A DNA stretch of 7,234 bases from an uncultured bacterium (GTDB lineage Bacteria; Planctomycetota; Phycisphaerae; Phycisphaerales; SM1A02), in the NCBI GenBank assembly GCA_903861235.1, contig CAIOTP010000287.1, positions 1 to 7,234 on the forward strand, written 5' to 3'. A program made the translations under genes and the position numbers. The number at the start of each line of letters is the position of its first letter. Position 1 is the first letter of the stretch. The notes below the pieces were generated by a model. It saw only the letters and a program-made list of their open reading frames with translations, was not told the origin of the DNA and did not search any database. This document shows positions 1-7,234 of this stretch, one piece after another.

Positions 1-204
1 AGCTTCCACTTCACGCCCGGTCGCTGCTACGAGGAGACCGAGAACGGCAACCGCAGCGAGATCCACTGGGACCTGGTCTGCATCCAGCGCCCCGAGCACG
101 GCGGCGGCACCATCGCCTTCGACGGCGAGGTGATCCGACGCGACGGCCTCTTCACGGTGAAGGAACTCGAGGGGCTGAATCCCGACCGCCTCGGCGCCCT
201 CTGA
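1..204 (+). CDS. M29-family metallo-aminopeptidase, C-terminal fragment (5' end outside window)
   Basis: The frame is open from base 1 to a TGA at 202-204 and gives the last 67 residues of a protein. It reads SFHFTPGRCY, then NGNRSEIHWDLVC, a GGGTIAFDGEVIRRDG stretch and a short tail. This matches the C-terminus of family M29 (AmpS/PepS/aminopeptidase T-like) two-metal exopeptidases. In that family the HxD pair, here H22 and D24 of the fragment in IHWD, supplies metal ligands, and the final strand carries an (I/F)xxDGExIxxDG motif. Such enzymes remove N-terminal residues from peptides, usually in the cytoplasm. The other metal ligands and the catalytic Glu lie upstream of the window. The gene runs toward the small lipoprotein gene on the other strand, with only 6 nt between the two stops and no terminator hairpin visible. 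Family assignment is fairly secure; substrate preference cannot be judged. Confidence 0.8.
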   Translation, partial: SFHFTPGRCYEETENGNRSEIHWDLVCIQRPEHGGGTIAFDGEVIRRDGLFTVKELEGLNPDRLGAL

Positions 205-210
205 GCGGCG

Positions 211-453
211 TCAGGGCTTCTTCGGCTTCGGCGGCTCCGGCGCCGTGCCCTGATCGATCGTCTGCTCGATCTGTCGGTTGTACTCCGCCACTTCCTTCTG
301 CAGGTCCTCGGCACGGTCCATGGCCTTGCCGTAGGTGCTCGTTCGGCGGCTCGGATCGGCCGGCGGCGGCGAGGCGGCCTGCGGAGACGAGACTTCCTCG
401 CACGCCAGAAGCACGAGCAGCGGCAGCGCCGCGAAGGCGGTGCGACGCGGCAT
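211..453 (-). CDS. Small predicted lipoprotein (80 aa), unknown function
   Basis: The start chosen is the ATG at 453, which gives 80 residues. An upstream in-frame Met would add 58 low-complexity residues lying wholly inside the FKBP gene. The chosen start places a textbook lipoprotein signal at the N-terminus: MPRR, a hydrophobic run, then LLAC with the lipidated Cys at residue 18 and Glu at +2, which suggests outer-membrane sorting under the E. coli rule. After a Ser/Pro/Ala-rich linker (about 21-37), residues 43-68 are charged, helix-forming and possibly coiled coil. The tail is Pro/Lys-rich (PEPPKPKKP). The ATG lies 2 nt past the stop of the FKBP gene, with GGAAG as a weak ribosome site inside that gene's end, so translation is probably coupled. 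The sequence is too short and too simple to assign a family. Its position suggests an envelope partner of the exported FKBP, but that is inference. Confidence 0.72.
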   Translation of the reverse strand: MPRRTAFAALPLLVLLACEEVSSPQAASPPPADPSRRTSTYGKAMDRAEDLQKEVAEYNRQIEQTIDQGTAPEPPKPKKP

Positions 454-455
454 GT

Positions 456-1385
456 TCAGCTTCCGGGCTTCTGCGAGCCGGCGCCGGCAGCCGGGGCCGA
501 GGGCGCGTTCGCCGGAGGAGCGCCGGGGGGCGGCATGTCCGCGTCCACCAGCTCCACGTCGAAGATCAGCGTGGCCTTGGGCGGAATCTGCGGCGGCCGG
601 CCCATCTCGCCGTAGGCCAGCGCCCACGGGATCACCAGCTTCCGCTTCTCGCCCACCTTCATCATGCCCACGCCTTCCGACCAGCCCTTGATCACGCGGT
701 TGAGCGGGAACTCGATCGGCTTGCCGGTCTTCGCGTTGCTGTCGAAGAGCGTGCCATCGACCAGATAGCCGGAGTAGTTCACCTTCACCCGGCTGTCCGC
801 GCCCTTGGGCTGCGCCCCGGTGCCTTCCTGCAGCACGATCCAGCGGAGTCCGCCCGGGGTGCCCTGGAGCGCCGCCTCGGTGGCCTCGCCCGGGAACCGC
901 GGCTGCAGCGTGTCGGACACGATCGAACCGTCGAGGGCGTTGACCACCACCTGGTGCGCCTTGCCCTGCGCGAAGACCATCACGCGCCAGTTCGGCGTCT
1001 CGGCGTTGGCGTCGAGCGCCAGCAGGCCCACCTTGCCGGGCACCTTCGCCACCGCCGCGGCGGCGGCCTCGCTCGCGCCCAGCTTGGCCATGCGGATGTC
1101 GCCGGTCTCGGCGTCCACGATCGCCCGCTTGGACATGCCGCCATCGACCACCACCACCTCGTACACCTTGCGACCGTTGTCCTCGGTCAGGCGAATGGCG
1201 CTCACCTTGCCGCCGGACTTCTCGGCCGCCGCGGCGGCTGCGGCCATGTCCACCTTGAGGCCGCCCAGCGTGGCCTCCATCTCCACCGGGTCCGGCGGAA
1301 GGGTGGCGTAGTCACCGTCCGCGGGCGGCGAAGCGACCGCGGACGTGGCGAGCAGAAGGGTCGATGCGATCAGATGACGCAGCAT
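456..1385 (-). CDS. Exported FKBP-type peptidyl-prolyl cis-trans isomerase with N-terminal PepSY-like region
   Basis: This 309-residue protein has three parts. Residues 1-18 form a signal peptide (LRH, hydrophobic core, AVA cleavage motif). Residues about 36-160 hold an Ala-rich helix and two PepSY-like segments: KVYEVVVVDGG...AIVDAETGDI at about 73-97 and WRVMVFAQG...VNALDGSIV at about 133-156. Residues about 180-281 are a full FKBP domain. It keeps the FKBP12-type pocket: Y204, F214-D215, F226, VIKGW at 231-235, AYG at 257-259 and the F275 strand. It ends in a Pro/Ala/Gly tail (284-309). FKBPs speed proline isomerisation and often chaperone folding; the signal peptide places this one outside the cytoplasm. 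The ATG at 1385 has GGAG 6 nt upstream. It follows rpiB by 51 nt, probably in the same transcript. The FKBP call is very secure; the PepSY reading is by motif only. Confidence 0.92.
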   Translation of the reverse strand: MLRHLIASTLLLATSAVASPPADGDYATLPPDPVEMEATLGGLKVDMAAAAAAAEKSGGKVSAIRLTEDNGRKVYEVVVVDGGMSKRAIVDAETGDIRMAKLGASEAAAAAVAKVPGKVGLLALDANAETPNWRVMVFAQGKAHQVVVNALDGSIVSDTLQPRFPGEATEAALQGTPGGLRWIVLQEGTGAQPKGADSRVKVNYSGYLVDGTLFDSNAKTGKPIEFPLNRVIKGWSEGVGMMKVGEKRKLVIPWALAYGEMGRPPQIPPKATLIFDVELVDADMPPPGAPPANAPSAPAAGAGSQKPGS

Positions 1386-1436
1386 GGATCTCTCCGTGGA
1401 ATGGGTGAAGGCGGAATGCTACCCCGGCCGGCGGCT

Positions 1437-1888
1437 TCAGGCCCCGCGAGCCTTCTCGATGGCAAGCACCTTGTTCAGGCGCCGCAGGTGACGAGGCTCC
1501 CCCGTGAACCGGGCGTTCAGGAACGCCCGCACCATCTCCTCGGCGACCGCGGCACCCACCACGCGGCCACCCAGCACCAGCACGTTCATGTCGTCGTGCT
1601 CCACACCCTGGTGCGCCGAGTAGTGATCCATGCAGTTGCCCGCTCGGATCCCGTCCACCTTGTTCACCGCCACGCTGGCCCCGATGCCGCTGCCGCAGAA
1701 GAGCAGGCCCCTCTCGGCCTTCCCCCCCGCCACCGCGCGGCCCAGCGCCAGGGCGAAGTCGGGATAGTCGTCGTTCGGATCGTCCGTGTGGGCTCCCAGG
1801 TCCACGACCTCGTGACCCAGCTGCACCACCAGCGGCTGAAGAGCCTTCTTCAGCGGCAGCCCTGCGTGGTCGGAGGCGACGGCGATCT

Positions 1889-1892
<4 letters not shown>
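1437..1892 (-). CDS. rpiB: Ribose-5-phosphate isomerase B
   Basis: This 151-residue protein interconverts ribose 5-phosphate and ribulose 5-phosphate in the cytoplasmic non-oxidative pentose phosphate pathway. Its length is typical of the RpiB/LacAB family. It opens with KIAVASDHAG (D8, H9), has YPD at 43-45, the catalytic-loop CGSGIG with C66, KVDGIRAG at 78-85, and EHDDMNVLVLGGR at 98-110, where H99 is the expected ring-opening His. A C-terminal R134-H-x-x-R138 pair binds phosphate. The start is a GTG at 1892, not a more upstream Met: it gives exactly the family N-terminus and overlaps the transketolase stop as GTGA, the usual arrangement for coupled translation. Upstream AAGG is about 10 nt away, a weak ribosome site. 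LacA/LacB subunits share the fold, but the transketolase neighbour favours RpiB. Confidence 0.95.
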
Positions 1893-4030
<2,138 letters not shown>

Positions 4031-4071
4031 GGGAGCGGATCCTACAGGCCGGCTTCATGACGGAATCCGCA

Positions 4072-4077
4072 TAGACT
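4072..4077 (+). promoter_or_regulatory. Candidate -10 element for the secreted-protein gene
   Basis: TAGACT matches TATAAT at four of six positions and the looser TANNNT form. It ends 7 nt before the A of the ATG at 4084, so transcription would begin at or beside the start codon and give a leaderless or nearly leaderless mRNA. No convincing -35 box is seen at 16-18 nt. The 53-nt divergent gap also has to serve tkt. Such short matches arise easily by chance. Confidence 0.25.
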
Positions 4078-4083
4078 GAGGAC

Positions 4084-4806
4084 ATGAGCCACGACCTCCG
4101 CCGCACCGTCTCGCTGATCGCCGCCGGTTGCCTGCTCACCGGATCGCTCGCTCTTGCGCAAGGCGCCGCCGGGCCCGCCGCGCAGCCCGGGCCGCGGGGT
4201 GATCGCCGCGCGAGCCAGGCCCCTCCCATGCCGCCATCCGCCGAGGGTCGCGCGGAGGACGCCGCAGCCCTGAGTCGCGACTACCAGGTGCCGATCAATT
4301 CGCCCCAGGGTTCGGGTGACGCCACCGGTTCCGACATTCAGGTGCCGATCGGCAAGACGCCGCCTCAGCCCATGCCGATCGCGCCGAATGTGGGCTACAA
4401 CAACCCCGGTGGCATGGTCGACGGGGCGGACATGCAGGCGCAGGCCAGCCAGGGCGTGCACTACCACTACCACTACTACGGCGCCGGCGCGTTCACGGCC
4501 TCCGGCATGCCTGGCTACGCCACCCCCCGCTATGTGAATCCCGCCACGGCGCCCGGCGGCGGCAATCCGTGGATGACCGGCCCCATTGGTCCGGGCAATC
4601 CCGCTCCCATGAACACGCTCGCTGGCGAGTATCAGAACAGCGTCAACCCCGCCGTGTGGCGTGGTCCCGCCCCGAACCCCGAGCTGGTGGGCGGCGGCAT
4701 GGGGGGCGGCGTCGGCGGGCAGGCCTGGAGCTACGGCGGCGAGGTGGGCGACTGGAATCCATTCGCGCTGGGCGGCAACGGCTACATCTCCGGCTTCAAC
4801 GATTGA
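4084..4806 (+). CDS. Secreted Gly/Pro-rich low-complexity protein with His/Tyr tract, unknown function
   Basis: This 240-residue protein starts with a clear Sec signal peptide: positively charged DLRR, a hydrophobic core, and ALA before Q26 as the likely cleavage site. The mature chain is rich in Gly, Pro, Asn, Ala and Tyr and has no catalytic motif I recognise. Two copies of a QVPI motif (68-71 and 86-89) sit 18 residues apart. A HYHYHYYGAG tract at 127-136 could bind metal or stack aromatics. Gly-rich stretches follow at 158-171 and 203-219. No membrane segment follows the signal, so it is probably periplasmic, surface or extracellular. A GAGGA lies only 1 nt before the ATG, too close for normal ribosome binding. 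The gene diverges from tkt and converges with the channel gene. Coding status rests on the signal peptide, the clean stop and the lack of a better frame. Function is unknown. Confidence 0.75.
   Translation: MSHDLRRTVSLIAAGCLLTGSLALAQGAAGPAAQPGPRGDRRASQAPPMPPSAEGRAEDAAALSRDYQVPINSPQGSGDATGSDIQVPIGKTPPQPMPIAPNVGYNNPGGMVDGADMQAQASQGVHYHYHYYGAGAFTASGMPGYATPRYVNPATAPGGGNPWMTGPIGPGNPAPMNTLAGEYQNSVNPAVWRGPAPNPELVGGGMGGGVGGQAWSYGGEVGDWNPFALGGNGYISGFND
4285..4350 (+). repeat. Two copies of a 12-nt direct repeat encoding QVPI
   Basis: CAGGTGCCGATC occurs at 4285-4296 and again, identically, at 4339-4350. The 54-nt period keeps the reading frame. Identity at the DNA level over the QVPI codons suggests a duplicated 18-residue module in the secreted protein that has since diverged between the copies, although 12 nt is short enough for shared codon preference to explain part of it. 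Confidence 0.55.
4459..4476 (+). repeat. Tandem hexamer (CACTAC)x3 encoding the His-Tyr tract
   Basis: Three perfect in-frame copies of CACTAC lie end to end and encode HYHYHY, followed by one more TAC. This is a small coding microsatellite that could gain or lose His-Tyr pairs by slippage without a frameshift. Confidence 0.8.
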
Positions 4807-4819
4807 GGCCCGTCAGGGC

Positions 4820-5536
4820 TCACGCCCTCGGCGCGAAGTCCCGGTTGATCAGCCGTGCGATCAGCACGGCGGGAAACAGCACGCCGATCACGCTCTCGAT
4901 CGAAGTGGCCGCCTTGGGGAACGGGGTCGTGGGCACGATGTCGCCGAAGCCGGCCGTGGTGAAGGCCGTGAAGCTGTAGTACAGGTAATCCGACCAGTTC
5001 AACGGAGGTGCGGCCCGATCCACGGTGTTCACGTAGGCGCCGACCGTCGTGATGCCGATCCGGTGATGGATGAAGCTGAACACGATCGCCACCAGCAGAT
5101 ACACCGCCACGCCTCCATACACCCGGTCGTCCACCAGCGAGGAGGACTGGAAGACGATCTTGGCGAGCAACGCGATCACGCCCAGGTACAGGCCGATGTT
5201 CAGCAGGCCGATCCAGCCGAGCAGCAGCGTCTCCATGGACCCCGATTCCATCATGCCCGCCGCGAACGAGCCCACGGAAGCGGCCGCCAAGGCGATCACG
5301 ATGCCCGGCCTCCGACCCAGCATCACCAGTCCGAAGAGCGGAATGAACGCGAAGGTGTAGATCATGACGCGTGGCGAAGGCTGACCCGGCTGGTCGAAGA
5401 ACGGTTGCACCACCAGCGTCAGGATGGTCAAGGCCAGCACGGGCATGGAGCGGTTTCGCAGCCAGCGGATGGGACCGGCGATCACCCGAATGTCGCGGTG
5501 CCGCGTGCCTTGGGCGTGCGTGGGCGTCTCGGTCAT
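4820..5536 (-). CDS. K+-channel-family membrane protein with variant selectivity filter
   Basis: This 238-residue protein has a cytoplasmic N-terminus (1-30), then hydrophobic segments at about 32-48, 56-73, 76-94, 103-128 and 138-157. A pore helix (about 182-194) leads into the filter TTAGFGDIVP (193-202), and a last helix spans about 210-230. This is the layout of bacterial two-transmembrane-pore (Ion_trans_2-like) channels with extra N-terminal helices. There is no Arg/Lys-repeat voltage-sensor helix and no C-terminal RCK/TrkA domain, since the chain stops 8 residues after the last helix. The classic filter is TVGYGD; here it is TAGFGD, so Val becomes Ala and Tyr becomes Phe. It probably passes K+ or related cations across the inner membrane. 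The ATG at 5536 has AAGG 4 nt upstream. It follows the MFS gene by 46 nt on the same strand, so co-transcription is likely. Confidence 0.85.
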   Translation of the reverse strand: MTETPTHAQGTRHRDIRVIAGPIRWLRNRSMPVLALTILTLVVQPFFDQPGQPSPRVMIYTFAFIPLFGLVMLGRRPGIVIALAAASVGSFAAGMMESGSMETLLLGWIGLLNIGLYLGVIALLAKIVFQSSSLVDDRVYGGVAVYLLVAIVFSFIHHRIGITTVGAYVNTVDRAAPPLNWSDYLYYSFTAFTTAGFGDIVPTTPFPKAATSIESVIGVLFPAVLIARLINRDFAPRA

Positions 5537-5582
5537 ACGCCCTTCATCGGCACGCTCGCCTCCGACACCCCAGCGGCCAGGC

Positions 5583-6899
5583 TCAGGTCTCTTCCCAGTC
5601 CAGATCCCGGCCGAAGGGCTCGGGCAGCCGCCAGACGCTGATCAGTCCCACCACCACCGCCACCGCAGCCACGCAGGCCGCGGCCTTGCCGGCTCCCAGC
5701 GGCGCCTTCAGAGCCCCCCACGCGTTCACCCAGATCACCGCCGTCCACCGAACCAGGTTGGGGGCCGCCGTCGCCACCGTGGCGCGCAGGTTGGTGCCGA
5801 AGGTCTCGCCCGCCACGGTCACGAACACGGCCCAGTACCCGGTGGCGAATCCCGCGAGCGCCGTGCAGCCGTAGAACCACGCCGCGCTCCTTCCGCCCAG
5901 CGTCAGCAGCGCGGCGAGCGCGCCGGCCAGCAGCACGATCGCTCCGGCGATCGCGGCCCTGCGGCTTTGCAGCCACTGGCTGAGACCTCCGGAAGCCAGA
6001 TCGCCGGCCGCCGCGCCCAGATAGCCGCTCAGGACCACCTTGGGTGGAAGGATCGGCTCGGTGCAACCGATCGCACGCCCCAGTTCAGGACCGAACACGA
6101 ACACCACGCCGCCCACGAACCAGATCGGTGAGCCCAGTCCCACCACGCACGCCAATCTTCGCAGGCGCTCCCATGAACCCAGCAGCATGCGCAGGTCGCC
6201 CCGGCGACCATGCTCGCGCTCGCTGCGCCGGAACATGCCGCTCTCCACCAGGCCGATCCGCAGCGCGAGCAGGGCAAATCCCATGCCCCCGCCGATCATG
6301 TAGGCATGGCGCCAGTCCACCCACGAGCCCACCTGGCTCGCGGCCACCGGCCCCAGCATGCCCGCGAAGGCCACCACCATGGTGCCCCAGCCGCGGTGAT
6401 GCCGGTTCATCAGCTCGCTCACCAGCGTCACGCCGGCGCCCAGCTCCCCGGCCAGTCCGATGCCCGCCAGGAAACGCAGCGCCGCGTACTGGGGCACGGT
6501 CTCCACGAAGGCGTTGAGCAGATTGGCGGTGGAATAGAGCGCGATCGATCCGAAGAGCGTGGTCAGACGGCCACGACGATCTCCCAGGATTCCCCAAAGG
6601 AATCCGCCGATCACCATGCCGGTCAGCTGCACGTCCAGGATCGCGGCACCCGCGCTGGTCACGTCGCCGGTCTCCTGACCCAGAAGAATGCGCACGCTCC
6701 TCGCCACACCCTCCACGAAACCGCCCGCGGCAGCACCCGTGGCCTCCGGCAGCCCCAGCCCCTTCGCGCCCAGGCTCGGCACCCGAACCACGCTGAAGAT
6801 CACCAGGTCGTACAGGTCGACGAAGTACCCGAGGGAAGCCACCAGCACCGCCATCCAGGGGGTGCGGCTGCTCGGGGCCGGCTCGGAGCGTGCGCTCAT
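5583..6899 (-). CDS. Major facilitator superfamily transporter
   Basis: This 438-residue inner-membrane transporter has about 11-12 hydrophobic segments. The first helix carries GYFVDLYDLVIFSVVRVPSLG (24-44), like the metabolite:H+ or sugar-type symporters. The loop between helices 2 and 3 has the MFS signature GDRRGRLTTLFG (106-117). RFLAGIGLAGELGAGVTLVSE (142-162) follows, and a late loop reads ETFGTNLRATVATAAPNLVRW (365-385). The substrate cannot be named. Residues about 50-85, between the first two helices, form a longer, partly polar loop than MFS proteins usually have there. The start at 6899 was chosen because it sits just before the first helix (Met16 is a possible later start). An upstream in-frame Met would run through the rRNA terminator and trailer, which is implausible. 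No good ribosome site precedes 6899, and the terminator's T-run ends 22 nt upstream. The channel gene follows. Confidence 0.92.
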   Translation of the reverse strand: MSARSEPAPSSRTPWMAVLVASLGYFVDLYDLVIFSVVRVPSLGAKGLGLPEATGAAAGGFVEGVARSVRILLGQETGDVTSAGAAILDVQLTGMVIGGFLWGILGDRRGRLTTLFGSIALYSTANLLNAFVETVPQYAALRFLAGIGLAGELGAGVTLVSELMNRHHRGWGTMVVAFAGMLGPVAASQVGSWVDWRHAYMIGGGMGFALLALRIGLVESGMFRRSEREHGRRGDLRMLLGSWERLRRLACVVGLGSPIWFVGGVVFVFGPELGRAIGCTEPILPPKVVLSGYLGAAAGDLASGGLSQWLQSRRAAIAGAIVLLAGALAALLTLGGRSAAWFYGCTALAGFATGYWAVFVTVAGETFGTNLRATVATAAPNLVRWTAVIWVNAWGALKAPLGAGKAAACVAAVAVVVGLISVWRLPEPFGRDLDWEET

Positions 6900-6905
6900 G
6901 CAAGG

Positions 6906-6911
6906 GTTGTA
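6906..6911 (-). promoter_or_regulatory. Candidate -10 element for the MFS gene
   Basis: On the minus strand this reads TACAAC, four of six matches to TATAAT. It ends 7 nt before the ATG at 6899, which would place the transcript start on the start codon. No -35 match is evident, and the region upstream is the terminator. I list it because the MFS gene needs a promoter between the terminator and its start, or else depends on read-through. Confidence 0.2.
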
Positions 6912-6921
6912 CCCGCTGTGG

Positions 6922-6961
6922 AAAAAGCACAGGGCCCCGCCGAAAACGACGGGGCCCTGTG
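6922..6961 (-). terminator. Rho-independent terminator of the 16S rRNA transcript
   Basis: On the minus strand a 12-bp, nearly all-GC perfect stem has arms at 6950-6961 and 6928-6939. It closes over a 10-nt apex that can itself form two extra C-G pairs around UUUU. It is followed by C and then five T (6926-6922). Stem strength, length and U-tract are textbook. Orientation fits termination of transcription coming from the 16S gene, about 155 nt past its mature 3' end and just before the MFS gene. Confidence 0.93.
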
Positions 6962-6990
6962 GAACGATCAAGGAACAGTTGGAGGCCTTC

Positions 6991-7010
6991 GCCCAGCGTT
7001 GCCGCTGGGC
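6991..7010 (-). other. Trailer hairpin with GCAA (GNRA) tetraloop
   Basis: On the minus strand a perfect 8-bp stem GCCCAGCG/CGCUGGGC closes on the loop GCAA, a GNRA tetraloop. It is the last hairpin before the terminator and has no U-tract, so it is not a terminator itself. Confidence 0.7.
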
Positions 7011-7021
7011 TATCCGACGTT

Positions 7022-7039
7022 GCCTGGCGTTCACCAGGC
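7022..7039 (-). other. Trailer hairpin, 6-bp stem
   Basis: On the minus strand GCCUGG pairs with CCAGGC across UGAACG; an inner U-G wobble could shrink the loop to GAAC. It is moderately stable. Confidence 0.55.
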
Positions 7040-7074
7040 GGTGTCGGGCGAGAGATGTGTGAACGGATCTCGGC

Positions 7075-7094
7075 GATCGAGGTCTCCCTCGACC
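7075..7094 (-). other. Trailer hairpin with GAGA (GNRA) tetraloop
   Basis: On the minus strand GGUCGAGG pairs with CCUCGAUC (8 bp, one G-U wobble) around the loop GAGA, a second GNRA tetraloop. The wobble works only in the minus-strand RNA; the plus strand would have an A-C mismatch there. This supports folding in the rRNA-sense transcript. Confidence 0.68.
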
Positions 7095-7100
7095 CACCGT

Positions 7101-7234
<134 letters not shown>

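Noticed and set aside
454..627. 58-residue N-terminal extension of the small lipoprotein
   Set aside because: It lies entirely inside the FKBP gene in another frame and would bury the lipobox, which must be N-terminal.
1425..1450. GC-rich inverted repeat around the rpiB stop as a terminator
   Set aside because: Pairing is short (GGCC/GGCC) and no U-tract follows on the minus strand; it is within the background expected at this base composition.
4042..4473. Minus-strand frame of 143 codons over the start of the secreted-protein gene
   Set aside because: It runs antisense to a signal peptide and low-complexity region, has Arg/His-rich composition, and shows no ribosome site or domain.
4814..4830. 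AGGGC-TCAC-GCCCT hairpin between the convergent secreted-protein and channel genes as a terminator
   Set aside because: The stem is only 5 bp with no T-run on either side, and it reaches into the channel coding end. Termination there may occur by another mechanism.
6900..7097. 66-residue N-terminal extension of the MFS protein
   Set aside because: It would be translated from the 16S trailer and the terminator hairpin. The extension is Arg-rich without family resemblance, and Met at 6899 sits right before the first helix.

Overview
This is a high-GC bacterial window, densely packed, with gene-to-gene gaps mostly between -4 and about 55 nt. It ends in the 3' part of a 16S rRNA gene on the minus strand. 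The 16S tail reads GGGACUAAGUCGUAACAAGG and then GUAGCCG...CGGCUGG before a standard CACCUCCUUU anti-Shine-Dalgarno end. That tail, the high GC and an rRNA gene cut off from any 23S partner best fit a planctomycete-type bacterium, perhaps Phycisphaerae-like. This placement is inference and only moderately secure.

Left to right: the C-terminal 67 residues of an M29-family metallo-aminopeptidase (+). Next is a minus-strand cluster read from 4030 down to 211: transketolase (tkt), ribose-5-phosphate isomerase B (rpiB, sharing a GTGA start/stop overlap with tkt), an exported FKBP-type prolyl isomerase with an N-terminal PepSY-like region, and a very small lipoprotein 2 nt further on. tkt and rpiB form a non-oxidative pentose-phosphate pair. 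The other two genes are envelope proteins that share the transcript or follow it closely. Divergent from tkt, after only 53 nt, is a 240-residue secreted low-complexity protein (+) of unknown function. It converges after 13 nt with a minus-strand pair: a major facilitator transporter followed by a K+-channel-like pore protein.

The right end holds the most distinctive structure. The 16S rRNA 3' end (minus) is followed by about 155 nt of trailer with four compact hairpins, two closed by GNRA tetraloops. A strong Rho-independent terminator follows, and the MFS gene starts 22 nt after it. There is no tRNA, no 23S and no room for either before the terminator. The 16S gene therefore looks like an independent transcription unit, unlinked from 23S on its 3' side.

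No mobile element, CRISPR array or defence system was found. The protein genes are mostly recognisable housekeeping or envelope families. The less ordinary items are the 16S trailer, the PepSY-FKBP fusion, the His/Tyr-tract secreted protein, the variant channel filter, and two genes that lack a usable Shine-Dalgarno and may be leaderless.
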